From PALSA-1196 sp036833805 (GTDB lineage Bacteria; Pseudomonadota; Gammaproteobacteria; Steroidobacterales; Steroidobacteraceae): 50,901 nt of DNA. The stretch lies in assembly GCA_036833805.1 (NCBI GenBank), contig DAITPA010000008.1, positions 1 through 50,901 on the forward strand, given 5' to 3'. The translations under genes and the position numbers were made by a program. This document shows positions 26,545-35,111 of this stretch, piece by piece. The notes below the pieces were generated by a model. It was not told the origin of the DNA, searched no databases, and saw nothing but the letters and a program-made list of their open reading frames with translations. The stretch's first letter is position 1, and each line of letters begins with the position of its first letter.

Positions 26545-27101
26545 GCCGCGGCCTCCGAGAAGCTTGCGCTCTCGAGCATCTGCCGCAGGCTCAACACCGG
26601 CCACTGCTCACTGCCGCGCCGAAACGCGCCCGCCAAATAGCGCTCGCCCTGCGCAAGCGTCTGCGGAGCCTCGCCGCTGAATTCAGCTTCGGCAAAACGC
26701 CGGAAGCCCAATACTTCATCGACCACAAGCCCGGCCGGAATATCGCGATGATTGACGACCAGGACGCGCGTATTTCTCGTCATCGGGGTCGCGCTGCCGC
26801 CCAGGAATTGGCGCAGATCGATGACCGCCAGGAGATGGCCGCGCACATTGGCGAGACCCTTGACCCAGGGCTTGGCTCCCGGCACGCGTGTAAGGCTCGG
26901 CGGCACGCTCGACACTTCGCGGGTCTCCTCGCGCGCGACGAGATAGAGCTCCCCCGCCATGCGCAAGGCAACGCCCACCCACTCGCGCCCGACCGCGCCG
27001 TCCTGCGGCACTTGCGCCGAGACCGCACGTCCGCGCCGCTCGAGTTCCGCCAGCAACTCATAGGGGCGATCGCGAAGTGATTTGAGAGCGACGTCCGCCA
27101 T
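26541..27101 (-). CDS. pilI: CheW-like adaptor PilI
   Basis: A 186-residue CheW-domain protein that should couple PilJ to ChpA. Visible are LRDRPYELLAELERRGR at the N-terminus, WVGVALRMAGELYLVAREE, WVKGLANVRGHLLAVIDLRQFLG and LVVDEVLGFRRF. Its position between pilH and pilJ matches Pseudomonas pilGHIJ. It overlaps pilJ by four bases and follows pilH by 15 bp. Confidence 0.92.
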   Translation of the reverse strand: MADVALKSLRDRPYELLAELERRGRAVSAQVPQDGAVGREWVGVALRMAGELYLVAREETREVSSVPPSLTRVPGAKPWVKGLANVRGHLLAVIDLRQFLGGSATPMTRNTRVLVVNHRDIPAGLVVDEVLGFRRFAEAEFSGEAPQTLAQGERYLAGAFRRGSEQWPVLSLRQMLESASFSEAAA

Positions 27102-27116
27102 CAGCCTGCCAATTAT

Positions 27117-27482
27117 TCAGGCCGCAAGCGTGGCCTGCGCCTTTGCAACGAGCTGATCCGGGGAAACGGGCTTCACCATGTAATCCACCGCCCCCTGACG
27201 CAAACCCCAGATGCGATCGGTCTGCTGGCCCTTGGAGGTGACCATGATGATCGGAATGGCGCGCGTCTTAGGATCGTTCGCCAGAGCGCGGGTCGCCTGA
27301 TAGCCGTTCATCCCCGGCATGACGATATCCATGAAAATTAGGTCGGGACTCATCTCGCGCGCCAGGCGGATGCCCTCGGCGCCGTCAGCCGCTGCCGCGG
27401 TGCGGTAACCGTGGCGCTCGAGCGCCTTCTGCATGACGTGCATCTCGGTCGGCGAGTCGTCCACGATCAATATGAGTGCCAT
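27117..27482 (-). CDS. pilH: Response regulator PilH
   Basis: A single-domain receiver of 121 residues. It has the acidic pocket DDS near residue 8, the phospho-acceptor Asp in LIFMDIVMPGMNGYQA, the Thr of IIMVTSK and the Lys in MVKPVSP. PilH is phosphorylated by the ChpA pathway and in Pseudomonas opposes PilG. The gene is five bases downstream of pilG. Confidence 0.93.
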   Translation of the reverse strand: MALILIVDDSPTEMHVMQKALERHGYRTAAAADGAEGIRLAREMSPDLIFMDIVMPGMNGYQATRALANDPKTRAIPIIMVTSKGQQTDRIWGLRQGAVDYMVKPVSPDQLVAKAQATLAA

Positions 27483-27487
27483 GACGC

Positions 27488-27901
27488 TTATCTCCCGATG
27501 TGCGTCTCGATCGCATTCAGAAGCTCATCCTTCGTAAACGGCTTCGTCAGATAGTGCTCGGAGCCGACAATGCGGCCGCGTGCGCGATCGAATAAACCGT
27601 CCTTGGAGGACAGCATAATCACTGGAATCGAACGAAATACCTTGTTGTGCTTGATGAGCGAGCAGGTCTGATAACCGTCCAGCCGCGGCATCATGATATC
27701 AACGAAAACGATGTCGGGTTGATGGTCCGCGATCTTCGCGAGCGCATCAAACCCATCGACTGCGGTAAACACCTCGCAGCCCTCCTTCGCGAGCAGCGTT
27801 TCGGCCGTGCGGCGGATCGTTTTGCTGTCGTCTATGACCAGAACCTTCAAGCCCTGAAGCTTGGAGGTGCTGCCGGTCACGGTGCTGGGAAGTCCTGCCA
27901 T
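27488..27901 (-). CDS. pilG: Response regulator PilG
   Basis: A single-domain receiver of 137 residues, first gene of the pil-chp operon. Visible are VLVIDDSKTIRRTAETLL, the phospho-acceptor Asp in VFVDIMMPRLDGYQ, IPVIMLSSKDG and YLTKPFTKDELL. In Pseudomonas it drives pilus extension and cAMP signalling. The start MAGLPSTVTG gives the usual length (135 in Pseudomonas); the open frame further upstream reaches a position before the likely leader. It is divergent from gshB. Confidence 0.93.
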   Translation of the reverse strand: MAGLPSTVTGSTSKLQGLKVLVIDDSKTIRRTAETLLAKEGCEVFTAVDGFDALAKIADHQPDIVFVDIMMPRLDGYQTCSLIKHNKVFRSIPVIMLSSKDGLFDRARGRIVGSEHYLTKPFTKDELLNAIETHIGR

Positions 27902-28038
27902 AGGTGTGGGTCGCAAGCTCAATGGAGACGAAGAAAACCGAGCCCTGTTTTTAACATATCGGTACACCCCCCGCTATGCCACGCTCGTCACGTTTTTGCG
28001 ACTCGACCTGCGCTTTTCCCAATGATTTTGCGCGCTTC

Positions 28039-28069
28039 TGGACATATTCGCGCCGCCCTTAATCATAAT
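28039..28069 (+). promoter_or_regulatory. Possible promoter for gshB
   Basis: TGGACA (28039-28044) and CATAAT (28064-28069) each match the sigma-70 hexamers at five of six positions, but the 19-bp spacer is long. Transcription would start near 28076, about 20 bases before the gshB ATG. Confidence 0.3.
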
Positions 28070-28096
28070 CTCAAAGGCAGGTTACCATTCGCCCCC

Positions 28097-29059
28097 ATGA
28101 GTAAAGCGCAGCGCCTGGGTGTCGTCATGGATCCGATCGCAGACATCAAGTATGCGAAGGACTCAACCCTTGCGATGCTGCTCGCCGCTCAAGCACGCGG
28201 CTTTACGCTCTCCTACATGGAACAGGGCGATCTGTCGCTGCGCGACGGCAAAGCCTGGGGACGGTTGCGACCCCTGACCGTGGGCGCGGACCAGAACGCC
28301 TGGTTCGTCCTCGGGGAGCCGCGCGTTGAGCCATTGGGCGAGCTTGATTGCATTCTCATGCGCAAGGACCCGCCGTTCGACACCGAATATATCTACACGA
28401 CCTACATTCTCGAACGCGCCGAGGATGCCGGCGCGCTGGTCGTCAATCGGCCCCAAGGCCTGCGCGACATGAACGAGAAGGTCTACACCGCCTGGTTTCC
28501 CGAATGCTGCGCTGCGACCCTCATCACGCGAGACATGGGCGACATGCAGGCGTTCCTGCAGGAGCAGGGCAAGATTGTCGCGAAGCCCCTGTATGGCATG
28601 GGGGGCCGCTCGATCTTTGTTGTTGAGGCGGGCGAGAAGAACAGCCAGGTGATCTTCGAGACCCTAAGCGACTACGGTCAGAGCTTCATCATCGTGCAGC
28701 GCTACCTGCCCGAGATCGTGGAAAGCGGCGACTCGCGGATTCTCTTGATCGCCGGTGAGCCCGTGCCGTACGCCTTGGCGCGCATTCCCTTACCGACCGA
28801 CAACCGCGGCAACCTTGCCGCCGGCGCCCGCGGCGTGGGGCGGGAGCTCAATGCGCGCGACCGCTGGCTCGCGGGCAAGATTGGCCCGCATCTTTACGAG
28901 CGTGGCATGCTGTTCGTCGGCCTCGATGTGATCGGCGGCTTCGTCACGGAAATCAACGTCACGAGCCCTACCGGCATCCGCGAGCTTGACCTGCAATTTG
29001 GCACGGATATCGGTGCGCGCCTGATCGAGGCGATCGAGCGGCGGCTCGCAGCGCGCTAA
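28097..29059 (+). CDS. gshB: Glutathione synthetase
   Basis: ATP-grasp enzyme that adds glycine to gamma-glutamylcysteine. The 320 residues start MSKAQRLGVVMDPIADIKYAKDS, the usual GshB opening. Diagnostic segments are MRKDPPFDTEYIYTTYILE, KPLYGMGGRSIF (ATP lysine and glycine loop), GDSRILLIAGEPVPYALAR and FVGLDVIGGFVTEINVTSPTGIREL. The length matches E. coli GshB (316). It heads the gshB-tonB-yqgE-ruvX-pyrB series that neighbours pilG in many gammaproteobacteria. Confidence 0.95.
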   Translation: MSKAQRLGVVMDPIADIKYAKDSTLAMLLAAQARGFTLSYMEQGDLSLRDGKAWGRLRPLTVGADQNAWFVLGEPRVEPLGELDCILMRKDPPFDTEYIYTTYILERAEDAGALVVNRPQGLRDMNEKVYTAWFPECCAATLITRDMGDMQAFLQEQGKIVAKPLYGMGGRSIFVVEAGEKNSQVIFETLSDYGQSFIIVQRYLPEIVESGDSRILLIAGEPVPYALARIPLPTDNRGNLAAGARGVGRELNARDRWLAGKIGPHLYERGMLFVGLDVIGGFVTEINVTSPTGIRELDLQFGTDIGARLIEAIERRLAAR

Positions 29060-29135
29060 GGCTGCGACGCCCGACACAAATTTTGCACAGGACGCGCCGG
29101 TATACTCTGCCCCACAGCGAGGAGCACCCTTAAGC

Positions 29136-30035
29136 GTGTCATCACGGGCTTTGGCAGTACGGGAAGGGGTCGCGCCGGTGCGCGACCGCCTGCTCGTCAC
29201 CTTCTTTTTTGCAGCCCTCGTGCACGCGCTTTTGATCCTCGGCCTCACCTTCAGCGCCACGGCAGATGAGGGCACAAGCCCGCCCGGTCTGCAGGTGCTG
29301 CTGGTCTCCGACGAATTACCCGAGTCGAAAAGCAACGACACGGCGACCTATCTTGCGCAGCGCACCCAGCGCGGCTCGGGCAACACCGAGGAGCGTGTCG
29401 CGCCGCGAAACCGCGCGGCTTCCCTGGCGGTGCCCGAACGCGCAGGTGTGGAGAGTGGCGCCGCGAACGGCCCCGAGGGTGCCGCCGCCATGCCCGAGGA
29501 GCGCGTGCTGACGAGCTCCGGCTGGAATCCCCACGTGAGCTATATTGCGGAAGCCGCGGAGGCGGGCACTCCGGAACAGGTGCCCACCCCGCCCGATGCG
29601 CGCCCGGCCGATACAGTAGGCCCCGACGACGATACGGGACCTGCGCAACTGCGCGGTCCGAAGCGCGATGAGCTCTGGGTCACTCCGGACTCGCGCGCCG
29701 TAAGCCTTGCGCCTTATCTCGACGCGTGGCGCCACAAGGTCGAACGCATCGGCACCCTGAACTACCCCACCGCGGCGCGCCGCTCGGGCGTTGCGACCAG
29801 TCCCGTGCTCGAAGTCGCCATCAACGCAAGCGGCGTATTGCAGAAGGCCACTATCCGGCAATCAAGCGGCGACCCTGAGCTTGACCAGGCGTCCCTCGAC
29901 ATCCTGAAGCTTGCGAGCCCCTTCGACCCCTTCCCGGCGCAACTCGAGCGCCAATACCACGTGCTGCGCTTCGCCTACGAGTGGCAGTTCGTCAGCGGCC
30001 GCGTGCAATCGGGCGGGGTCTCCGTCGTTCCTTGA
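29136..30035 (+). CDS. tonB: TonB-family energy transducer
   Basis: A 299-residue protein with one N-terminal transmembrane helix (about 18-41, LLVTFFFAALVHALLILGLTF) and a polar periplasmic spacer. It ends in a TonB C-terminal domain (YLDAWRHKVERIGTLNYPTAAR, VLEVAINASGVLQKATIRQSSG, LASPFDPFP). Unlike E. coli TonB, the spacer is not strongly Pro-Lys repetitive. It would transmit proton-motive force to an outer-membrane receptor, though no receptor is nearby. The GTG at 29136 has GAGGAG 11 bases before it; a GTG at 29178 with an AAGGGG-like site is a good alternative. Confidence 0.82.
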   Translation: MSSRALAVREGVAPVRDRLLVTFFFAALVHALLILGLTFSATADEGTSPPGLQVLLVSDELPESKSNDTATYLAQRTQRGSGNTEERVAPRNRAASLAVPERAGVESGAANGPEGAAAMPEERVLTSSGWNPHVSYIAEAAEAGTPEQVPTPPDARPADTVGPDDDTGPAQLRGPKRDELWVTPDSRAVSLAPYLDAWRHKVERIGTLNYPTAARRSGVATSPVLEVAINASGVLQKATIRQSSGDPELDQASLDILKLASPFDPFPAQLERQYHVLRFAYEWQFVSGRVQSGGVSVVP

Positions 30036-30049
30036 GCCCGCCCGGACTC

Positions 30050-30628
30050 ATGCCCATACTGCAAGGCATGGGCGGTTCGACGTTCACCAACCATCTCCTG
30101 GTCGCGATGCCCTCGCTCGCCGATCCCAATTTCTCGCAGGCCGTGACCCTCATCTGCGAGCACACGGATAAGGGCGCGCTCGGGATCGTCCTCAACAAGC
30201 CGTTGCCGATGCGTCTTTCCGATGTGCTGACGCAGATGCAGCTTGAGCCCTCAAGCGACGACATCGGGGCAAAGCCCGTGCTACGCGGCGGTCCGGTGCA
30301 CACCGACCGCGGCTTCGTCCTGCATCGGCCCGGCGGCGAGTGGGACCACACCCATAAGGTCTCAGAATCCATCCAGGTGACGACCTCGCGCGACATCCTC
30401 GCGGCCATGGCGCGTGGTGAGGGACCGGGCGATGCCTTCATCGCCTTGGGTTACGCCGGCTGGGACGGCGGGCAGCTCGAACGCGAGATGAAGGACAACG
30501 CCTGGCTCTCCATGCCGGTCGATGCAAGCGTCGTGTTTGACCTGCCATTCGAGGAACGCTGGCTTGCCGCCTGGCGGCTCCTCGGGATTGAGGTCAACAA
30601 CTTGAGCCGCGTTCCCGGCCATGCGTAA
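30050..30628 (+). CDS. yqgE: UPF0301 protein YqgE/AlgH
   Basis: A 192-residue conserved protein of unclear function. Family landmarks are NHLLVAMPSLADPNFSQAVTLICEH, GALGIVLNKPL, VLRGGPVHTDRGFVLH and FIALGYAGWDGGQLEREM. The ATG at 30050 (MPILQGMGG) is used; 30068 is an alternative. It sits between tonB and ruvX, the conserved position in gammaproteobacteria. Confidence 0.93.
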   Translation: MPILQGMGGSTFTNHLLVAMPSLADPNFSQAVTLICEHTDKGALGIVLNKPLPMRLSDVLTQMQLEPSSDDIGAKPVLRGGPVHTDRGFVLHRPGGEWDHTHKVSESIQVTTSRDILAAMARGEGPGDAFIALGYAGWDGGQLEREMKDNAWLSMPVDASVVFDLPFEERWLAAWRLLGIEVNNLSRVPGHA

Positions 30629-30661
30629 CGCGGGCACTGGCTGCCGCGCACAGCGCCGGAC

Positions 30662-31102
30662 ATGAATGAGATCCAAACGGTCATCGCTTTTGATTTTGGT
30701 CTGCGGCGCATCGGCATCGCTGCCGGCGACACGCTGACCCGAACCGCAGCTCCGCGCCCTGCTGTCAGCGTCGGCGCCAAGGGGGCCGATTGGGGCGCCA
30801 TCGGCCGCGAGCTTGCCGCGCTCACTCCAAAGCTTCTGGTGCTTGGCGCCCCGTATAATATCGACGGCAGCGCCGGCGCGTTGACGGCCGCGGCAGAGCA
30901 CTTCGCGAATGAACTCAAACGCCGCTTCGGTCTTCCGGTTCTGAGAGTCGATGAGCGCTACTCCTCCATCGAGGCAGGCGCGGCCCTTAAGTCGCAGCGC
31001 GCGAGCGGTCAGCGCGGGCGCGTTCGCCGCGAGCACGTCGACAGCGCCGCGGCAGCCGTGATTCTCGAGCGCTGGCTCGCGGGTGAAGGGGAGAAGACAT
31101 GA
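30662..31102 (+). CDS. ruvX: Putative pre-16S rRNA nuclease / Holliday junction resolvase-like YqgF
   Basis: An RNase H-fold nuclease of 146 residues implicated in 16S rRNA 5' end maturation. The catalytic acids are visible: Asp in IAFDFGLRRIGIA, Glu in LRVDERYSSIEA and the C-terminal Asp in EHVDSAAAAVILERWL. LGAPYNIDGS is also diagnostic. The stop overlaps the pyrB start (ATGA), so the two are translationally coupled. Confidence 0.93.
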   Translation: MNEIQTVIAFDFGLRRIGIAAGDTLTRTAAPRPAVSVGAKGADWGAIGRELAALTPKLLVLGAPYNIDGSAGALTAAAEHFANELKRRFGLPVLRVDERYSSIEAGAALKSQRASGQRGRVRREHVDSAAAAVILERWLAGEGEKT

Positions 31103-32073
31103 ACGACCTCGGCGCCGTCCCGCAACTGCGGGCCGACGGTACGCTGCGACACCTTCTGACGCTCGAAGGTCTGCCGCGCCAAATGCTCGAGGATCTTCTC
31201 GAGCGTGCGCAAAGCTTCGTGCGCGCGCCCGGCGAGCGCTTTGCCGCAAGCGAGGTTCTCGCCGGCGTCACCGTCGCCAATCTCTTCACCGAACCGTCGA
31301 CCCGCACTCGCGTATCGTTCGAGCTTGCCGCGAAGCGCCTCGGAGCCGAAGTCGTGAATCTTGAGGTGCAGCTTTCCTCGCGCGCCAAGGGCGAGAGCAT
31401 GCTCGACACCGTGTACACGCTGGAAGCGCTGCACACCGATGTACTCGTGATCCGCGAAGCCGAAGTCGGCGTCCTGGGGCTCGTCGCAAGCCACGTCGCG
31501 CCGCATGTAAGCGTGCTGTCCGCGGGCGAAGCGCACATCGCCCACCCGACGCAGGGGCTTCTCGATGCACTCACCGTGCGCCAACGCAAGGAGCGCTTCG
31601 ACAATTTGAGCATCGCCATCGTCGGCGACATCCGCCATTCGCGTGTCGCACGCTCGGCCTACCATGCCTTTCGCGCCTTCGCAGTTCCGGACCTGCGCAT
31701 CGTCGCTCCCCCGGCCTTCATGCCCGAGGCGCACGAGTTCGAGGGCGCAACCCGCTTTGGCACGCTGAAGACGGGACTCAAAGACGTGGACGTCGTCATG
31801 ATGCTGCGCGTTCAGAAAGAGCGCATGACGCATGCGTTGCTGCCCGATGGTGATCGCTATTTTGCGAAGTTTGGCTTGACCCCCGAGCGCCTCGCGCTCG
31901 CCAAGCCTGATGCGATCGTAATGCACCCGCAGCCGATGAATCGCGGCATTGAAATCGCGTCAGACGTTGCTGACGGCGCGCAATCGGCGATCCGTGACCA
32001 GGTCAGGAACGGCGTTGCCGTACGCATGGCGGTGCTAGCCTCGGTCGTCGCTGCACCCGGTGCGCGCGCGTGA
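31099..32073 (+). CDS. pyrB: Aspartate carbamoyltransferase catalytic subunit
   Basis: Condenses carbamoyl phosphate and aspartate in pyrimidine synthesis. The 324 residues contain the carbamoyl-phosphate motif STRTRVSFELA, the HPTQGLLDALT loop, VGDIRHSRVARSA and MHPQPMNRGIEI. pyrR, often found between ruvX and pyrB in this cluster, is absent, and no pyrI regulatory subunit follows. It overlaps ruvX by four bases and the next gene by four bases (GTGA). Confidence 0.95.
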   Translation: MNDLGAVPQLRADGTLRHLLTLEGLPRQMLEDLLERAQSFVRAPGERFAASEVLAGVTVANLFTEPSTRTRVSFELAAKRLGAEVVNLEVQLSSRAKGESMLDTVYTLEALHTDVLVIREAEVGVLGLVASHVAPHVSVLSAGEAHIAHPTQGLLDALTVRQRKERFDNLSIAIVGDIRHSRVARSAYHAFRAFAVPDLRIVAPPAFMPEAHEFEGATRFGTLKTGLKDVDVVMMLRVQKERMTHALLPDGDRYFAKFGLTPERLALAKPDAIVMHPQPMNRGIEIASDVADGAQSAIRDQVRNGVAVRMAVLASVVAAPGARA

Positions 32074-32957
32074 CGGCAAGTACCCGCGGCACGATCTTCC
32101 TCGAGGAAGGTCGCGTGCTGGGGCACACGGCATTTGACGCGCATCAGTTCGTGATCCGCATCGAAGCGCCGAAGTGCGCGGCGCGCGCGGAGCCGGGCAG
32201 CTTCGCTCATGTGACCTGTCATGAAACGATTCCGATGCGCCGGCCGCTGTCGCTCATGCGCGCCGACAGACTCGCGGGGTGGGTGGAGATCCTCTACAAA
32301 GTTGAAGGCGCAGGCCTGCACGCACTGAGTCTCGCGAAGGCGGGCGACACGCTTTCGATCTTGGGTCCTATCGGGCGCGGCTTCGAAGTGCATCCCAAGC
32401 GGCCGCGTACCCTTTTGATTGGCGGTGGAGTGGGAATACCACCGGTGGTGTTTCTCGCCGAGCGGCTCAAAGATCGCAGCGATGCGCCCTGGCAGCCTCT
32501 AGTGCTGATGGGCTCAGAGATACCTTATCCGTTTGAGCTGCGATCCGCGCGCGAGAACGTCGAGGGCATTGCCGATGCATATAGCGCCTGCATGCCGCTC
32601 CTTGATGATTGGGGCATCGCGAGCCGCCTTGCGAGCGGCTCGGGTTTCCCCGGTTGCTACGAGGGGTTTGTGACCGAGCTTGCCGATATTTGGCTTAAAA
32701 CACTCACCCCGCCAGAACTTGCAGAAGTCGAGATCTTTGCCTGTGGTCCGACACCTATGCTGGCCGCCACGGCAAACCTCGCGCGCCGCTACGCGATTGC
32801 CTGTCAGGTGTCGCTCGAAGAGTTCATGGCCTGCGCGGTCGGTGGCTGTGCGGGTTGCACAGTGCTCGTCGCGACAGCCGCGGGGCCCGCGATGAAGCGC
32901 GTCTGCGTCGATGGACCGGTGTTTGATGCTTACACGGTGTTTGCGGCGGCAGACTGA
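32070..32957 (+). CDS. pyrK: Dihydroorotate dehydrogenase electron-transfer subunit-like protein (PyrK family)
   Basis: An FAD/2Fe-2S oxidoreductase of 295 residues. The FAD-binding barrel includes MRRPLSLMRAD, the NAD-binding half starts LLIGGGVGIPPVVFLAERL and contains IFACGPTPML, and the C-terminal cluster ligands are in SLEEFMACAVGGCAGCTVLV and RVCVDGPVF. The family accepts electrons from class 1B dihydroorotate dehydrogenase. The start is a GTG overlapping the pyrB stop. No pyrD is present in the window, and gammaproteobacteria usually use the quinone-linked class 2 enzyme, so the partner is unclear. Its 3' end is duplicated downstream. Confidence 0.87.
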   Translation: MTASTRGTIFLEEGRVLGHTAFDAHQFVIRIEAPKCAARAEPGSFAHVTCHETIPMRRPLSLMRADRLAGWVEILYKVEGAGLHALSLAKAGDTLSILGPIGRGFEVHPKRPRTLLIGGGVGIPPVVFLAERLKDRSDAPWQPLVLMGSEIPYPFELRSARENVEGIADAYSACMPLLDDWGIASRLASGSGFPGCYEGFVTELADIWLKTLTPPELAEVEIFACGPTPMLAATANLARRYAIACQVSLEEFMACAVGGCAGCTVLVATAAGPAMKRVCVDGPVFDAYTVFAAAD

Positions 32958-33597
32958 GTGCGCGAGTGTTTGAGCGCGCATGCTATGGCGCGCGCTAATA
33001 TTGCTGGGCGCGGCGTTGCTGGCTTGCTGCGCCGCGGCCGGCGATCCGCCAAAGGGCATCGCCGGCTTGCAGCGTAACGTCGAATTCACCGAGTACTCGC
33101 CGCTGTCGCGCAGTACCGAGCTCCTGCGACGTTTGTTTAGTCCACTGAACGCACTGCGCATTGTTGAGGAATCGACAAGCTCGGGCAAGCCTTTGCGCGA
33201 GCAGCGAGTTGACCTTGCGAACGAGACGTTTACGGTCTACGTGCCGCCGTCTGCGTCGATGGACCGGTGTTTGATGCTTACACGGTGTTTGCGGCGGCAG
33301 ACTGAGTGCGCGAGTGTTTGAGCGCGCATGCTATGGCGCGCGCTAATATTGCTGGGCGCGGCGTTGCTGGCTTGCTGCGCCGCGGCCGGCGATCCGCCAA
33401 AGGGCATCGCCGGCTTGCAGCGTAACGTCGAATTCACCGAGTACTCGCCGCTGTCGCGCAGTACCGAGCTCCTGCGACGTTTGTTTAGTCCACTGAACGC
33501 ACTGCGCATTGTTGAGGAATCGACAAGCTCGGGCAAGCCTTTGCGCGAGCAGCGAGTTGACCTTGCGAACGAGACGTTTACGGTCTACGTGCCGCCG
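32900..33597. repeat. Exact 348-bp tandem direct duplication
   Basis: Bases 32900-33249 and 33248-33597 are identical over 350 positions with an offset of 348, leaving a two-base CG microhomology at the junction. Each copy holds the last part of pyrK, the intergenic spacer and most of a small lipoprotein-like reading frame. 348 is a multiple of three. The identity means a very recent event or an assembly join of overlapping contig ends. Confidence 0.92.
32980..33321 (+). pseudogene. Duplicated copy of the truncated lipoprotein-like gene (copy 1)
   Basis: Begins MLWRALILLGAALLACC, a hydrophobic signal with a LLAC lipobox, and continues GIAGLQRNVEFTEYSPL to FTVYVPP, identical to copy 2. After the duplication junction it reads the end of pyrK in the wrong frame (SASMDRCLM...) and stops, so the last 23 residues are not genuine. 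It is a by-product of the tandem duplication. Confidence 0.7.
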
Positions 33598-33627
33598 CAT
33601 GCACCGCCGCACTCGAACTCGCAGTAA
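33328..33627 (+). pseudogene. Truncated N-terminus of a secreted alpha/beta-hydrolase-like protein (copy 2)
   Basis: A 99-residue frame with signal peptide or lipobox (ALLACC), then EYSPLSRSTELLRRLFSPLNALRI and ETFTVYVPP. This resembles the N-terminal part of a longer secreted hydrolase family in which the VYVPP strand leads into the catalytic domain (recalled, not searched). Here the frame ends after HAPPHSNSQ, so the catalytic part is missing. It may be a remnant left by deletion or mis-assembly, or a genuine short lipoprotein. It lies 370 bp after pyrK. Confidence 0.5.
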
Positions 33628-33727
33628 AATAGAGCGCGCCGCCGACCGTCGCCGGCAGCCGAGTTGCTGTGCTTCGCTTTTCGTGCGTGAAACCTCCAGT
33701 AACACCGAGAGCTTTGCTGTTCGCAAT

Positions 33728-34900
33728 TCAGTGCAGCAGATTCAAGGTGTTGCTCGCGTCATCAACAAAGTAGACGCCCTTGGCCGGATCAAATACCAAG
33801 CCAAAAAGAGCGCCGGCGCCGGCGGGCGGGCCGCCGCTGTTGTCTATCAATATGTTAGCGACCTGCTTACCCTGCTGGTTTATCTCGGTGATGAAACCGT
33901 CCGCTCCGTTCACCGTCAAGAGGTGTCCGCTGTCCGCTGCAACGATGAGGCCCAGGGGCGCGTTGAGACTGCCGCCGGCAGACAAAGTCACGCCAGGACC
34001 GTCGGCTGTCGTGCGCTCAAGTGGCCGCGCAATTGCCGTCACCCGATTGTTCAAGGTATCGGCGACATACAGCCGTATGCGCCCGACATCGTCACAGTCG
34101 CCATCGGCACTGCCGCGGCATGCCGCGCTCAAAGCCACTCCCGTGGGTCCAAGAACCAAGGCCGCAGGATCGGTGCGCTCGGCGAACCCCGAGCCGATGA
34201 TCGTGAGCGATTCGAGCGCAGGCATCTGAGTCGCAGACAGCTTGAGATCGACGCGCACCACGGTGCCTTGGTTAACCACCTGGCCGTTGGCGGCGACGGT
34301 ACCGTTCAGCACGTTGGTGACGAATAGCTTCGCCTCGCCGTGGCGCTCAAAAGCCGTCATGTCCCAGGGGCCGTTGATGAGCGAACCGAAGAGCGTCTCC
34401 ACGGGCTTGCCCATACTGTCGAGTACGATCAGGCACCCCGCTTGCGCAGTCGGTGAGGTCCCGTCGCTCGTTGGCAAGCTACCGACGATGACCCAACCCT
34501 CGCTCAATACCACGAGCGCTGTCGTAAGCCCGAGGCCTCCGGGACAGGGCCCGGGCAGCGCCGTGGCATCAAGCGCTGCGAATATGCTTTGTGACCCATC
34601 AGGGGCCAAGTCGACGATCGTCGTACCGGTACCCTGCTGGTTAACGCCATTGTTGAAATTGCTGATGAGGATGTGCCCACTCCTGAGGTTACCCACCGTG
34701 TGCGTCACCTCGGCCATGCCGTAGGGATTGACATCCCCGTTAGCAGGTACTGTAGATCCCAAAACCTTGATGTTTTTCAGCCCCTGCAGGATCGAATCAT
34801 CACGATCGTGGGCGCCGGCCGCGAAAGTCGCCGCGCCGAGCGCCAGTAGACCCGGAATCAGGTGGCCCAAACGAGGCCTCTTTGTCAGTATCGTTTTCAT
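33728..34900 (-). CDS. Secreted beta-propeller-like (NHL-repeat-like) protein
   Basis: A 390-residue exported protein with a signal peptide (MKTILTKRPRLGHLIPG, then an Ala-rich core ending AAGAHD). The rest has propeller-like repeats: NPYGMAEV, GHILISNFNNG, LFVTNVLNGTV, RLYVADTLNNRVTAIARP, APLGLIVAADSGHLLTVNG and LFGLVFDPAKGVYFVDDASNTL. The last pattern is typical of NHL or similar blades. Function unknown; such proteins often bind ligands in the periplasm or outside the cell. An AAGGGG ribosome-binding site precedes the ATG at 34900. It stands alone, with no recognisable partner. Confidence 0.75.
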   Translation of the reverse strand: MKTILTKRPRLGHLIPGLLALGAATFAAGAHDRDDSILQGLKNIKVLGSTVPANGDVNPYGMAEVTHTVGNLRSGHILISNFNNGVNQQGTGTTIVDLAPDGSQSIFAALDATALPGPCPGGLGLTTALVVLSEGWVIVGSLPTSDGTSPTAQAGCLIVLDSMGKPVETLFGSLINGPWDMTAFERHGEAKLFVTNVLNGTVAANGQVVNQGTVVRVDLKLSATQMPALESLTIIGSGFAERTDPAALVLGPTGVALSAACRGSADGDCDDVGRIRLYVADTLNNRVTAIARPLERTTADGPGVTLSAGGSLNAPLGLIVAADSGHLLTVNGADGFITEINQQGKQVANILIDNSGGPPAGAGALFGLVFDPAKGVYFVDDASNTLNLLH

Positions 34901-35111
34901 CGCTGCTTCCCCTTTATCGCAAATACGAAGTGAGCTCACGATGCCAGGCGCAGCACCCATGAGAGTCCCCAACGCCGCAACATCAACCCAAGAGATCGAT
35001 GCGTGTGTTCCCCGCGGGCCTCAATTAGTTCAAGGCGTGCACCAGCGTAGGTCAGCTGTTGCGCACTGCAGCATTCGAATGGGGCAGACTGTGTGCGCAG
35101 GCGCGCGGCAT

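Noticed and set aside
29136..30035. Assigning TonB to a local siderophore or B12 receptor system
   Set aside because: No receptor, exbB or exbD is adjacent; the gshB-tonB-yqgE order is a conserved housekeeping arrangement.
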